Positions 1-7,741 of a DNA stretch of 39,142 nucleotides are shown piece after piece. The position numbers and the translations under genes were made by a program. The notes beneath the pieces were generated by a model. The model was not told where the DNA came from, ran no database searches, and was given only the letters and a program-made list of their open reading frames with translations. The stretch's first letter is position 1, and every line of letters starts with the position of its first letter. Source of the stretch: Gammaproteobacteria bacterium (lineage in GTDB: Bacteria > Pseudomonadota > Gammaproteobacteria > JAADGQ01); NCBI GenBank assembly GCA_015490755.1, contig WFXF01000015.1, positions 1 through 39,142 of the forward strand. The letters run 5' to 3'.

Positions 1-149
1 CGTTATCTAATAACTACTTGAAATCTCAGGGGCTATATGCGCTACGCGATGGATGGATCAAGTTTCACCATGCTAAATGAAACGCCCTGTGCGGAGCCGC
101 ATGCAGGGTGTTGTGGGGGCTGGAGGTTAGAGACCTCCGGCTACCCGAT
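1..149 (+). mobile_element. 3' end of a group II intron (domains V and VI)
   Basis: Bases 83-110 fold into a hairpin of the domain V kind: a 7-bp lower stem (CGCCCTG with CAGGGTG), a short bulge and an upper stem (TGCG with CGCA). Bases about 113-147 form a second stem, GGAGGT pairing with ACCTCC, with an unpaired A in the returning CTACCC arm, as expected for the domain VI branch-point. The boundary CCCGAT at about 144-149 fits a group II 3' splice end. The combination closely resembles the tails found downstream of LtrA-type reverse transcriptases. No maturase gene is inside the window; it would lie to the left if it exists. The call rests on visual folding and family memory, not on a covariance search. 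Confidence 0.6.
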
Positions 150-272
150 TGATCGAAGCCGCTCTGCGGAAAAAGCCCCGAGCCCCAAAATAATTCAGTG
201 TAACCCCTGCCTTTTTACTCGCATAAAAAGGTAAATTGTAATCTCTTGAAAAACAACAAGGGTTACAGAACC

Positions 273-371
273 ATGACAACATCATTCAATTCCAAATTCA
301 AGCAAGATTATCAAAAACATTTGCAACATCTTAAATGTGAATTAAGAGCTAATATTGTAGCCAGCCCATAG
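273..371 (+). pseudogene. N-terminal fragment of a tyrosine integrase
   Basis: A 32-residue frame begins MTTSFNSKFKQDYQKHLQHL, which I recognise as the start of the tyrosine recombinases that travel with IS91-like transposases (typical start MTT-F-KF--DYQKHL--LK). Similarity stops after about 20 residues, where the family normally continues into a core-binding domain, and a stop follows shortly. No catalytic R-H-R-Y region is present. It is a remnant and not expected to be active. The identification comes from recall of the family and has moderate support. Confidence 0.45.
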
Positions 372-430
372 AGTTGACTTTATAATATAAAGGAACAGCT
401 TAACTTTCCTAATGATATGGAGCTTTCCCC

Positions 431-595
431 ATGGACTGGCAAGAACAATTGATAACAGTATATCTGTACGTATGCAAACACTATGAGAAAAATCTTTGGG
501 TTTATTGCCAGAGAATGAGTAATCATGCGGATTTAAGCTTTTCAGATGAGGAAGTGATCGCTCTGTACCTTTGCTTAACCACAAAAGCCATCTGA
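431..595 (+). pseudogene. N-terminal fragment of an IS transposase
   Basis: A 54-residue frame begins MDWQEQLITVYLYVCKHY and includes FSDEEVIALYL, a helical N-terminal pattern known from DDE transposases of the IS4/IS982 sort. It ends in a stop at 593-595, just where the family usually continues into the catalytic domain, so no DDE residues are encoded. No terminal inverted repeats could be paired. It is best read as the truncated 5' end of an insertion sequence; the exact IS family is uncertain. Confidence 0.45.
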
Positions 596-740
596 CTCTT
601 CAATCAGGTGACAACCCAAAAAGCTATTTTCATAGCGAACTTTAAACAGGAATTAATCCACCGGGCTTGTACAACAAAGCGGTTTAGGTCGTGGTTCGGC
701 TGGCGCCTCACACTGGGGCTAACCTTATTCGTTATGTGTT

Positions 741-1118
741 TTATGGCTTGAACCCCTTGATCTGTAACTCATTTACAACCTTGAAATGCTTTACGTTGCT
801 AGAAACCAGCATCATATTATTTTCAACAGCAGTCGCAGCTATAATCGCATCACCTGCTCTCATATTTGACGAAAGAGCGTACTCTTCTACATATATTAAC
901 GCCCGATGACCTATGTTCTCGGTGAAAGGTAAAATTGAGAACTCAAATTCACTGATAAAATTCTTCACATATTTATGATGAGTTTTATTCTTAGCCCCTT
1001 GGAGTAGCTCCATGTAACTCTGAATGGAAAGATGCCTGTCCTCATCTTTTTCAATGAGCTTGGCCGCCTTATCATTCCCCCGTTGAACCCATATCAGAAT
1101 ATCTGTATCAAAGATCAT
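741..1118 (-). CDS. vapC: VapC-family PIN-domain toxin (ribonuclease)
   Basis: A 125-residue protein of the normal VapC length. PIN-domain acidic residues are visible: D4 and D6 in the opening MIFDTD, E37 in YMELLQG and D90 in RAGDAI, with N108 at the usual fourth position (SSNVKHF). VapC toxins are Mg-dependent RNases that cut tRNA or rRNA and stop growth when the antitoxin is lost. The start ATG overlaps the antitoxin gene end by 11 bases, so the two are translationally coupled. A homologous toxin of identical length lies at 11403-11780. The RNA target cannot be read from sequence. Confidence 0.88.
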   Translation of the reverse strand: MIFDTDILIWVQRGNDKAAKLIEKDEDRHLSIQSYMELLQGAKNKTHHKYVKNFISEFEFSILPFTENIGHRALIYVEEYALSSNMRAGDAIIAATAVENNMMLVSSNVKHFKVVNELQIKGFKP

Positions 1119-1344
1119 GCCGAGGTTTTCTCAAGTTTTCTAGTTCTTCTAGTACTGTCGTCGCTGACTCAATGCACATTCCAAAAAATGGATGATCTTT
1201 AATCTTTAGTTCCGATTTTTCTCTAGCAGGTTTGATTATGCCTTTTACTTTACCGTGATAGAGAACCGTCACACTCTCATTTCTATCAAGAGCTTTTAGA
1301 ATATCGTTCGTCTTATACCTCAGATCGACTATAGACGCCTTCAT
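1108..1344 (-). CDS. Phd/YefM-like antitoxin
   Basis: A 78-residue protein beginning MKASIVDLRYKTNDILKAL, the Phd/YefM fold signature (beta strand, then helix, then a V-V-L-YHGK--GII hairpin). Phd-type N-termini dimerise and bind the operator, while the C-terminal tail (here ending in LRKPRHDL) wraps the toxin. I chose the ATG at 1344 because GAGGTGG sits a few bases upstream; a GTG at 1350 is the alternative. It is cotranscribed with the VapC gene. The upstream region has a good promoter and a palindrome, which fits autoregulation. Confidence 0.82.
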   Translation of the reverse strand: MKASIVDLRYKTNDILKALDRNESVTVLYHGKVKGIIKPAREKSELKIKDHPFFGMCIESATTVLEELENLRKPRHDL

Positions 1345-1369
1345 GACCACCTCAAAAATAACTTATAAT

Positions 1370-1390
1370 ATGACTACTTATTCTAGTCAT
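1370..1390. promoter_or_regulatory. Palindromic operator candidate of the first TA module
   Basis: ATGACTA (1370-1376) and TAGTCAT (1384-1390) form a perfect 7-bp inverted repeat around a 7-base spacer. It covers the predicted -10 element, where binding of an antitoxin dimer would block RNA polymerase. This is typical of Phd-type autoregulation, but binding itself is inferred. Confidence 0.5.
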
Positions 1391-1407
1391 TTTCAGAAAT
1401 ATTTCAA
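1380..1407 (-). promoter_or_regulatory. Sigma-70 type promoter of the first TA module
   Basis: Reading the minus strand, TTGAAA (1407-1402) and TAGAAT (1385-1380) match the -35 and -10 consensus at 5 of 6 bases each, with a 16-base spacer. It lies about 35 bases upstream of the antitoxin start and points toward it. Confidence 0.55.
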
Positions 1408-1474
1408 GATCTGTGATTTTTACATTTAATTCATGAGGTTACGGCCGTGGTGAATATTCGCGAACACATAACTA

Positions 1475-2635
1475 TCATTTATTAGAGCGAGCTGCGGCAA
1501 CAATTGATTGCCCAAAGGCCAAGCCGCCATCATGGGTGGGTACTTGGCTATGTTGCAATATCTTAAATCCGTGACTTTCGAGTAAACGTGGAAGGCCGGT
1601 CGAAATAAGTCGATTTTGAAAGACACCGCCAGAAAGCGCAATGTGATTAAAAGGGTGTGATCTTCCAAATTGAATCGCCAGCTCACTCAGTGCATGGATC
1701 AATGTATGATGAAAACGGGATGCAACCATTTTAGCTTGATGACCCTGTTGAATATCTTGCAATATTTCTAACCACATCGGTTGCCAATTAAGTTGTAAAC
1801 AGTTTTTATGATCAATGCCAATGGTATAAGGTTTTGTCTCTTGTTCAAAACAGGTTGTAGCTAGTTTTTCCAGCTGAATTGCAGCTTGTGCTTCAAATTC
1901 AACATGCTCACGATGAAGGCTCAATGCGGCGGCAACGGCATCAAACAGGCGGCCACAAGAAGAGGTGAGGGGGGCATTTAATCTTTTATTGACCACTGTT
2001 TGTAACATTGAAATGGGTTTTTTGCTTAGAAATTGTATGATCTCAGTATCGTTGAATTCCTTTTGAATCTGATCCCAAATGGGTAGTAAATGTGCCAAAG
2101 TATTGCGCCAAGGCTCATGAATGGTAGCACCACCACCGATCATTGCGACGGGTTGAAAACTGGCGAGCCTTTTAAAAATCTGGTAATTCGAGAGTAATAT
2201 TTCACCGCCCCAAATCGTACCGTCATCGCCAAAACCCAGCCCGTCGAGTGCAATCCCCAAGACGGGCTTTGAGTTCAACGGTAAATTGTTATCCGCCATG
2301 ACGGCGGCAATATGGGCGTGATGGTGTTGCACTTGAGTCAGCTTGATATTGTGTCTCTGAGCCAGTTTGTGGCCTAATTGGCTGGATAGGTAATCAGGGT
2401 GTTTGTCGATAACCAGTTGCCTGGGTTTCAGGTGAGTAAAAACGCGACCAACTTGTTGTATGAAACTACGGTAAACAGCTTCCTGTTCAAGATCACCCAT
2501 TATTTTGCTGATATGTGCCTGGCCATCACTCAGCAGACATATGCTGCTTTTAAGTTCACCACCCAAGGCGAGTATTTCAGAAGCTTTTTCAAAGCCTTCT
2601 GGCAGCTGTATTGTGGTAGTAAAACCTTGAATCAT
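1475..2635 (-). CDS. hypF: Short HypF: Kae1-like carbamoyltransferase half only
   Basis: HypF makes the carbamoyl group that becomes the cyanide ligands of NiFe hydrogenase. Full-length HypF is about 750 residues: acylphosphatase, zinc fingers, YrdC-like domain, then a Kae1-like domain. This protein has 386 residues and corresponds only to the Kae1-like part: ALGGELK near residue 23, metal-binding HHHAH at 104-108, nucleotide-site motifs DGLGFGDDG (130-138) and WGGE (141-144), and SGGVFQN (335-341) with D369. The gene starts 3 bases after hypE ends, so the missing domains are not simply upstream. Ralstonia eutropha has, as I recall, a similarly short HypF1. A separate protein would have to supply carbamoyl-adenylate or complement it. 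Confidence 0.88.
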   Translation of the reverse strand: MIQGFTTTIQLPEGFEKASEILALGGELKSSICLLSDGQAHISKIMGDLEQEAVYRSFIQQVGRVFTHLKPRQLVIDKHPDYLSSQLGHKLAQRHNIKLTQVQHHHAHIAAVMADNNLPLNSKPVLGIALDGLGFGDDGTIWGGEILLSNYQIFKRLASFQPVAMIGGGATIHEPWRNTLAHLLPIWDQIQKEFNDTEIIQFLSKKPISMLQTVVNKRLNAPLTSSCGRLFDAVAAALSLHREHVEFEAQAAIQLEKLATTCFEQETKPYTIGIDHKNCLQLNWQPMWLEILQDIQQGHQAKMVASRFHHTLIHALSELAIQFGRSHPFNHIALSGGVFQNRLISTGLPRLLESHGFKILQHSQVPTHDGGLAFGQSIVAAARSNK

Positions 2636-2638
2636 ATT

Positions 2639-3664
2639 TTAGCAAATACGTGGTAGTTGCTCGCCAGCCAGCCAGTCGACAACACGTTGCCCCCCGAAGG
2701 TTGTTTTCATCACAACAAGCTGCTGTTTATCCTCAGTGACCTGACCAATGATTGCGGCCTCTTTTCCCAAGGGGTGTTGTTGCATAATATTGAGCAGATT
2801 CTCCGCTGACTTTTTGGGGCAGATACAGACTAATTTTCCTTCGTTTGCTATATAGAGCGGATCAAGACCCAGCAGCTCACATGCGCCTTTCACTTCTGCA
2901 CGTACCGGAATCGTATGCTCATAAATCTGTATGCCAACTTTGGATTGCCTGGCCAGCTCGTTCAAAGTGGTTGCCAGGCCGCCTCGCGTTGGGTCTCTGA
3001 GGCAGTGAATATCCGGCACGGTTTGCACCATTTCTGATACAAGCTCATGCAACGCAGCAGAATCAGATTTAATTGCTGTGCTAAATTCCAGCCCTTCACG
3101 GCTGGAGAGAATAGCAACGCCGTGATCACCAATAAAACCACTTAATAAAATCAGATCACCCGGTTGAGCTAAGTCACCTGATATATTGATACCCTCTGGA
3201 ACGATACCGATCCCGCTCGTGCTGATAAAAGCACCATCGCCTTTACCTCGCTCAACCACTTTGGTATCACCCGTAATAATGGGGACATTCGCTGTACGGC
3301 TGGCATTGGCCATGCTGATCACAATTTTTTCCAGGTCGGCCAGCGGAAAGCCTTCTTCAAGAATAATGCTGGCTGAAAGATATAAAGGTTTGGCACCACT
3401 CATCGCGACATCGTTAATAGTGCCATGCACCGAAAGTGAGCCGATATCTCCTCCAGGGAAAAACAGGGGAGAGACCACATGGGCATCGGTTGTGATGACC
3501 ATGCGCCCAGCAGGTATATCGAAAGCAGTCGCATCATTTCCCTGACGTAATAATTCGTTATCAAAGTGAGGTATGAATAACTCTTCAATTAGCTGGCTTG
3601 ATGCTCTGCCACCACTGCCATGAATTATTTCAATAACACCATTTTTCAGATCCAGACGACTCAT
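2639..3664 (-). CDS. hypE: HypE, carbamoyl dehydratase of hydrogenase maturation
   Basis: A 341-residue member of the PurM/SelD-like ATPase family. HypE accepts the carbamoyl group from HypF on its C-terminal cysteine and dehydrates it with ATP to thiocyanate, which goes to the HypC-HypD complex. The protein ends in PRIC, so the essential terminal Cys341 is intact, and the N-terminal HGSGGR and GNDAT-like segments and the TGDTKVVERG region match the family. Its start overlaps the hypD stop by 4 bases (ATGA), a sign of coupled translation within the hypABCDEF operon. Confidence 0.96.
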   Translation of the reverse strand: MSRLDLKNGVIEIIHGSGGRASSQLIEELFIPHFDNELLRQGNDATAFDIPAGRMVITTDAHVVSPLFFPGGDIGSLSVHGTINDVAMSGAKPLYLSASIILEEGFPLADLEKIVISMANASRTANVPIITGDTKVVERGKGDGAFISTSGIGIVPEGINISGDLAQPGDLILLSGFIGDHGVAILSSREGLEFSTAIKSDSAALHELVSEMVQTVPDIHCLRDPTRGGLATTLNELARQSKVGIQIYEHTIPVRAEVKGACELLGLDPLYIANEGKLVCICPKKSAENLLNIMQQHPLGKEAAIIGQVTEDKQQLVVMKTTFGGQRVVDWLAGEQLPRIC

Positions 3665-4788
3665 GAGTTTACGACCTCAACCTCAGTTCGATACCGACCA
3701 TAACTATAATAGGCCGCACAAGCGCCTTCAGATGAAACCATACAGGCACCTTTAGGATCTTCAGGTGTACAGACCGTGCCGAACAACTTACACTCATCAG
3801 GGTTGCTGACTCCACGTAACACAGCAGGGCAGATGCAACCTTTGATGTCTGCAACTTCGATGTGCTCCATGGCAAAGCGTTTCTCGGCATCGAAATCAGA
3901 AAACCTGTTTTTGATCTGTATGGCACTGTTTGCAAGCTCACCCAAACCACGCCATTCAAACAGCGGTCGCTGTTCGAATATTTCACTCATCAGAGTTTGT
4001 GCTTTTTTATTGCCATCTGTTTTGACGGCACGGCAGTATTGATTTTCGACTTCAAACCGCCCCTCATTTATCTGGCGAACCAGCATCAGTGTTGATTGGA
4101 GTATATCCAGTGGTTCAAAGCCGGCAATTACGAATGGTGTACTGTACTGTTTGCAGCACTCAGCATAAGCATGGCTACCGATAATCGTACTGACATGTGA
4201 TGGCCCTAGAATGCCATCAAGCTGAGTTTCACCTGAAGATAAAATATGAGCCATTGCAGGTGGTGTTTCGACATGATTACAGAATACGCTGAAGTTTTTC
4301 AGCTTTTCATGATGGGCGATTTTGATCGCGGCGGCCGTCGGTGGTGTTGTGGTTTCAAAGCCGATAGCGAAAAAAAATACTTGTTGCCCAGGATTATTAC
4401 GAGCGATATTAAGTGCATCGGTGCTGGAGTAGATCATTCGAATATCTGCGCCGCGTGCTTTTGCCTTGTGTAAACTGTCACGTTTGCCCGCAGGCACACG
4501 CATCAGGTCGGCATAAGTACAGAGAATCAGATTGTCGCTGTTTTCAAGCAGTTTGATAACCGCTTCAATACGGCCTGCCGGCAAAACACATACAGGGCAA
4601 CCCGGCCCATGTATAAACTGTATATTTTCAGGCATGAGATCAACAAGACCAAAACGGAATATGGCATGTGTATGGCCACCGCAGAACTCCATTAAGCGAT
4701 ACTGATGATCAGGTCTGACTTCCGACTGAATCAGTTCGGCAATTTGTCTGGCTTTATCGCCATCTCGAAATTCATCAACATATTTCAC
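3661..4788 (-). CDS. hypD: HypD, Fe-S scaffold for Fe(CN)2CO assembly
   Basis: A 375-residue protein of the usual HypD length. With HypC it holds the iron atom while cyanide and CO are attached. The conserved cysteines are present: C36 in FCGGHTHAI and C64/C67 in GPGCPVC, the latter forming the thiol redox pair. The C-terminal [4Fe-4S] region carries C318, C320, C333, C340, C349 and C357. It overlaps both hypC (4785-4788) and hypE (3661-3664) by 4 bases. Nothing indicates damage. Confidence 0.96.
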   Translation of the reverse strand: MKYVDEFRDGDKARQIAELIQSEVRPDHQYRLMEFCGGHTHAIFRFGLVDLMPENIQFIHGPGCPVCVLPAGRIEAVIKLLENSDNLILCTYADLMRVPAGKRDSLHKAKARGADIRMIYSSTDALNIARNNPGQQVFFFAIGFETTTPPTAAAIKIAHHEKLKNFSVFCNHVETPPAMAHILSSGETQLDGILGPSHVSTIIGSHAYAECCKQYSTPFVIAGFEPLDILQSTLMLVRQINEGRFEVENQYCRAVKTDGNKKAQTLMSEIFEQRPLFEWRGLGELANSAIQIKNRFSDFDAEKRFAMEHIEVADIKGCICPAVLRGVSNPDECKLFGTVCTPEDPKGACMVSSEGACAAYYSYGRYRTEVEVVNS

Positions 4789-5018
4789 TCTGTATCACCC
4801 AGCGCCTGCATGTCATCGAACATCGCCAGTGTCCTGGCTGCTTCCACAGGGTCGATGCGTTCCAGTGCATAACCCACATGCACTAATACATAATCACCCA
4901 CGGTGACTTCATCAAGTAACAGTGTAGAAACTTCTTTACGAATGTTATTCAGATTAACAATGGCTGTTGAGGCAAGTGCATCCAGAGATTCAATTTTGGC
5001 GGGTATTGCAAGGCACAT
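4785..5018 (-). CDS. hypC: HypC, small hydrogenase maturation chaperone
   Basis: A 77-residue HypC/HybG-type chaperone starting MCLAIPAKI. The essential Cys2, which binds the iron of the nascent cofactor and the hydrogenase large subunit, is exposed after Met removal. The central VGDYVLVHVGYALERID is the OB-fold signature. I chose the ATG at 5018 rather than an in-frame upstream start because it places Cys2 correctly and forms a TGATG stop-start overlap with hypB. Confidence 0.95.
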   Translation of the reverse strand: MCLAIPAKIESLDALASTAIVNLNNIRKEVSTLLLDEVTVGDYVLVHVGYALERIDPVEAARTLAMFDDMQALGDTE

Positions 5019-5704
5019 CAGGTTGTTTTCCTGTGTTGTCTGATCCAGTTCAGCCACGAATTCATGCCATCTCCCTTCGTTGCTGAAAGTTGTAGGGTTT
5101 GAATATCAGGGTTTACTCGCCGAGCGTATTCAAAACAGCGTTCGACATCAAAATCAACATAGGGCAAAAGGTCGATTTTGTTTAGAATCATCAGGTCAGC
5201 AGCGTGGAATATATCAGGGTATTTAAGGGGTTTATCCGCACCTTCAGTCACGGATAGAACCACAACCTTGCAGGACTCACCTAAATCAAATGCAGCGGGG
5301 CAGACTAGATTGCCGACATTCTCGATAAACAGCAGACTATCTGGAGCGGGTTTAAGTTCATCAATTGCGCGCCCTATTTTGCGGGCACTAAGATGACAGC
5401 CTTTTCCAGTATTGATTTGTACCGCCTTAACCCCGGTTTTTCGAATGCGTTCTGCATCAAAGCTTGTTTGCTGATCTCCTTCAATGACCGATACTGAAAA
5501 TTCATTATTTAAAGCTTTGATGGTTTCAATCAATAGAGTCGTTTTACCCGAGCCGGGGCTGGATAAAAGATTCAGACAAAATATATTACGTCCACGAAAG
5601 TAATTGCGATTAATTGTGGCACAGCGGTTATTTTTGCTTAGAATATCTTGCTCTATGCTGATCAGGCGGGATTGTTCATCGTGACACCCACAGACAGTGC
5701 ACAT
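5018..5704 (-). CDS. hypB: HypB, GTPase nickel chaperone
   Basis: A 228-residue SIMIBI-class GTPase that helps deliver Ni to the hydrogenase large subunit together with HypA. It has the N-terminal high-affinity Ni motif C2-x2-C5-G-C7, the P-loop SPGSGKTT at 49-56, the metal site GKGC103H104, ENVGNLVCP at 128-136 and the guanine-specificity motif NKID at 175-178. There is no histidine-rich stretch between the Cys motif and the G domain, so this form is unlikely to store nickel. Start and stop overlap hypA and hypC by single bases. Confidence 0.96.
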   Translation of the reverse strand: MCTVCGCHDEQSRLISIEQDILSKNNRCATINRNYFRGRNIFCLNLLSSPGSGKTTLLIETIKALNNEFSVSVIEGDQQTSFDAERIRKTGVKAVQINTGKGCHLSARKIGRAIDELKPAPDSLLFIENVGNLVCPAAFDLGESCKVVVLSVTEGADKPLKYPDIFHAADLMILNKIDLLPYVDFDVERCFEYARRVNPDIQTLQLSATKGDGMNSWLNWIRQHRKTT

Positions 5705-6045
5705 CAGATCACCTCAACATGTTTGATTCGCATTTTATCACCCTGTCTGATTTCCAGTGGGTAGCCGTTACAATGCGGGCAGGTGTCGAAGCGTTGTTCG
5801 ATGGTGACTTCTAAAGCGCATTGATCACACCACCCCAGACCAGGGATCTCATTGACCTTAAGTGCTGCATTTTCAGCAATCGAATCTTTGGCGGCAGCAT
5901 TAAAGGCAACAATCAAGGCATCGGGTTCGACACAGGAGAGCTTACCAACCTCAAGCTGGATTCTTTTTATCTGCTTGTAGTGGTCTGCTTTTGCTCGTTC
6001 CTGCAGCAGACCGATCATATCTTCGCATAAAGAGAGTTCATGCAT
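5704..6045 (-). CDS. hypA: HypA, nickel metallochaperone
   Basis: A 113-residue HypA with the N-terminal MHE nickel site (His2) and a zinc-binding domain with C73, C76, C89 and C92. It receives Ni and passes it, with HypB, to the hydrogenase precursor. It is the first gene of the hyp operon; its stop overlaps the hypB start (TGATG). The best Shine-Dalgarno upstream (AAAGGAG, 6076-6070) is better placed for a 7-codon frame ending inside hypA than for hypA itself, whose own candidate is GGTGA at about 6055. Confidence 0.96.
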   Translation of the reverse strand: MHELSLCEDMIGLLQERAKADHYKQIKRIQLEVGKLSCVEPDALIVAFNAAAKDSIAENAALKVNEIPGLGWCDQCALEVTIEQRFDTCPHCNGYPLEIRQGDKMRIKHVEVI

Positions 6046-6143
6046 GTTTGTTCACCATCATTCGGGGCACTCCTTTGTCCATATTATTCTTTTAGATTTC
6101 CAGTTTACTCTTGTTTAATCTCGAGTAAGATAGAAAGGTGTTG

Positions 6144-6509
6144 CTATATAGTTTGTTTTTTGAATAAATCCGCTAATCCTGCAAAGGCTTTATGAGTGGC
6201 TATTTCCGGTTTCTCTTCACCCGAATATATGCCGTTGGAATCTTCATAACGAGAGTGCTCATTGTCATGGCAGTAGACACATAACAGCTCCCAGTTGCTG
6301 CCATCTTCAGGGTTGTGGTCGTGATTGTGATCGCGATGATGAACCGTTAACTCTTGTAAATTTTCACGAGTAAATTCGCGTGAACAGCGGCCACAAATCC
6401 ATGCATACAATTTGAGCGCCCGTTCACGATAACCTTGCTCCCGCTGAGTACGGTTACGATGTGCGTTTGCAACGATTTGATCCAGTTTATTACTATTGTT
6501 ATTTGTCAT
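6144..6509 (-). CDS. yajD: YajD-type HNH nuclease family protein
   Basis: A 121-residue protein close to E. coli YajD in sequence and length. It has the segment CGRCSREF (C39, C42), the HNH core LTVHHRDHNHDHNPEDGSNW (H57, H58, H61, N72) and LLCVYCHDNEHSRY (C77, C80, H81, H85), which together make a beta-beta-alpha-metal fold. The HNH fold predicts DNA endonuclease or nicking activity, but the cellular role of YajD is not established. It lies alone between the hyp operon and the membrane-protein gene, in the same direction. Confidence 0.9.
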   Translation of the reverse strand: MTNNNSNKLDQIVANAHRNRTQREQGYRERALKLYAWICGRCSREFTRENLQELTVHHRDHNHDHNPEDGSNWELLCVYCHDNEHSRYEDSNGIYSGEEKPEIATHKAFAGLADLFKKQTI

Positions 6510-6595
6510 GAGGTGCCTCCTCTTTATTTACATGAATTAGGAACGATCACGGAATGGTTTATATATTCTAGCTTGCCAGAAGCGTATACAACTAA

Positions 6596-7573
6596 TCAAC
6601 GCCGTGGCATTGCCAATGCCCCTAATGAACAAACAAACCAGAATGTGGTGAGTCTTAAGAAAATCGCACAACTGATGGCTGTGGTTTCATCAACGTTATT
6701 GATTATAAGCAAGGCAATTAAAGTGGCTTCTGTGCTGCCCAAGCCTCCAGGAATCATGCTGATTGCTCCAACCAGTTTGGAAAAAGCATAGATAAACAAA
6801 ATTGTTGCAAAACCAATTTTGGCACCAAGCAATATTACGATCATAAACAGATTGACGGCTTCCAGTGTCCAGGCGAGTGCTGACAATGTAATGCAGCCGA
6901 GAAATACAGGCCACTGAAAAAGTTCTCGACAATGGTCAATGATATTTGCGCTGCGACGGAGTAGTTCAGCAAGCTTTTGACCTGGCAACAAAGGTGCCAA
7001 AACTTCTGTAAAGCGAGTGTATATCTGTGGGTAACGAATCATAAATAGAACTGTGATCACTGCAATAACAAGGAAAGTAGCAACAGGTCGAGCTGCTTCG
7101 TTAGCCCATATACCGATGGCTGCAAGCAGTAATACAGCAACTAAATCAGTGAATCGGTCAGAGAAAAAAATAGCAAAGCTTTTTGTATAATTAACATGGT
7201 AACGTTTAAGAAAAATACTTCGAATTAGCTCGCCTGCTTTGCCTGGTGTTGCGGTCAGAGCTAAACCACCGATATAAATACGCAGACTGCTGAACCAGTG
7301 AACATGAATATTGAGAATGTATAGATACCATTGCCAGCGTGCAAAACGTATTGAAAGGCTGAGTAGCGTTAAACTCAGAGCGATCAGTAAACCGCTTACA
7401 TCAATTTTTATAATTGCTTGCCGCATCTCTTCCCAGCCTACCCAAAAGGTAAGGCCTAGATAGCCAAGGATGGCACAGAAAAGTAAAATTAGAAAAATAC
7501 GGTAATTTCGGGCACTTAAAAAAAGTGGGTTTTGTTCAGGGTTCAGAGTTTTTTGAGAGTTAGAAGAAGTCAT
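6596..7573 (-). CDS. Flippase-like membrane protein (LPG synthase TM family)
   Basis: A 325-residue polytopic membrane protein of the lysylphosphatidylglycerol-synthase transmembrane family (UPF0104, related to AglD and YbhN). About eight hydrophobic helices are visible, for example residues about 27-47 and 57-75 and several near the C-terminus, with the family motifs TATPGKAGELIRS near residue 110 and MIPGGLGSTEA near 280. Members move or process lipid-linked compounds, but the catalytic MprF C-terminal domain is absent, so no aminoacyl transfer is predicted. The substrate cannot be inferred. The tRNA-Asp gene lies just upstream on the same strand. Confidence 0.82.
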   Translation of the reverse strand: MTSSNSQKTLNPEQNPLFLSARNYRIFLILLFCAILGYLGLTFWVGWEEMRQAIIKIDVSGLLIALSLTLLSLSIRFARWQWYLYILNIHVHWFSSLRIYIGGLALTATPGKAGELIRSIFLKRYHVNYTKSFAIFFSDRFTDLVAVLLLAAIGIWANEAARPVATFLVIAVITVLFMIRYPQIYTRFTEVLAPLLPGQKLAELLRRSANIIDHCRELFQWPVFLGCITLSALAWTLEAVNLFMIVILLGAKIGFATILFIYAFSKLVGAISMIPGGLGSTEATLIALLIINNVDETTAISCAIFLRLTTFWFVCSLGALAMPRR

Positions 7574-7591
7574 TATGTGGTGTAGATAGCG

Positions 7592-7668
7592 TGGCGGAGC
7601 GGACGGGACTCGAACCCGCGACCACCGGCGTGACAGGCCGGTATTCTAACCAACTGAACTACCGCTCC
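7592..7668 (-). tRNA. tRNA-Asp (anticodon GTC)
   Basis: On the minus strand the 77-base sequence begins GGAGCGGTAGTTCAGTTGG and ends CCGCTCCGCCA. It folds as a complete cloverleaf: acceptor GGAGCGG/CCGCTCC, D arm with GTTGG, anticodon stem around CTGTCAC, and T arm GCGGGTTCGAGTCCCGT. The anticodon GTC (complement of 7632-7634) reads aspartate codons, and CCA is encoded. Confidence 0.98.
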
Positions 7669-7741
7669 ACAAAGATCGGCGAATATTGCCTCAAAACAGG
7701 ATGAAGTACAAGTGAATTTTTGAATATTCTCTCGTTTTCAA

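Larger units (their letters stand above)
150..740. mobile_element. Degraded mobile-element region with no intact gene
   Basis: This stretch between the intron end and the VapC gene has no full-length gene. It contains two truncated N-terminal reading frames, annotated separately (273-371 and 431-595), and a spaced inverted repeat GTAACCC (200-206) / GGGTTAC (260-266) just upstream of the first fragment. Bases 596-740 show nothing I can assign. The pattern suggests repeated insertion and deletion downstream of the hyp operon. Confidence 0.5.

Noticed and set aside
37-234. 65-residue open frame at the left end
   Set aside because: It runs through the predicted group II intron domain V and VI hairpins and has no protein-like pattern; the RNA structure explains the sequence better.
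596-740. Possible integron attC site near GGGGCTAACCTTATTCGTTATG
   Set aside because: I could not find a matching pair of GTTRRRY and RYYYAAC core sites with a foldable arm between them, so there is no sound support.
7592-7668. tRNA-Asp as an integration site for the dGTPase segment
   Set aside because: Islands usually enter at the tRNA 3' end, which on the minus strand faces the flippase-like gene, while the AT-rich segment is on the 5' side. No duplicated tRNA tail was seen on the far side.
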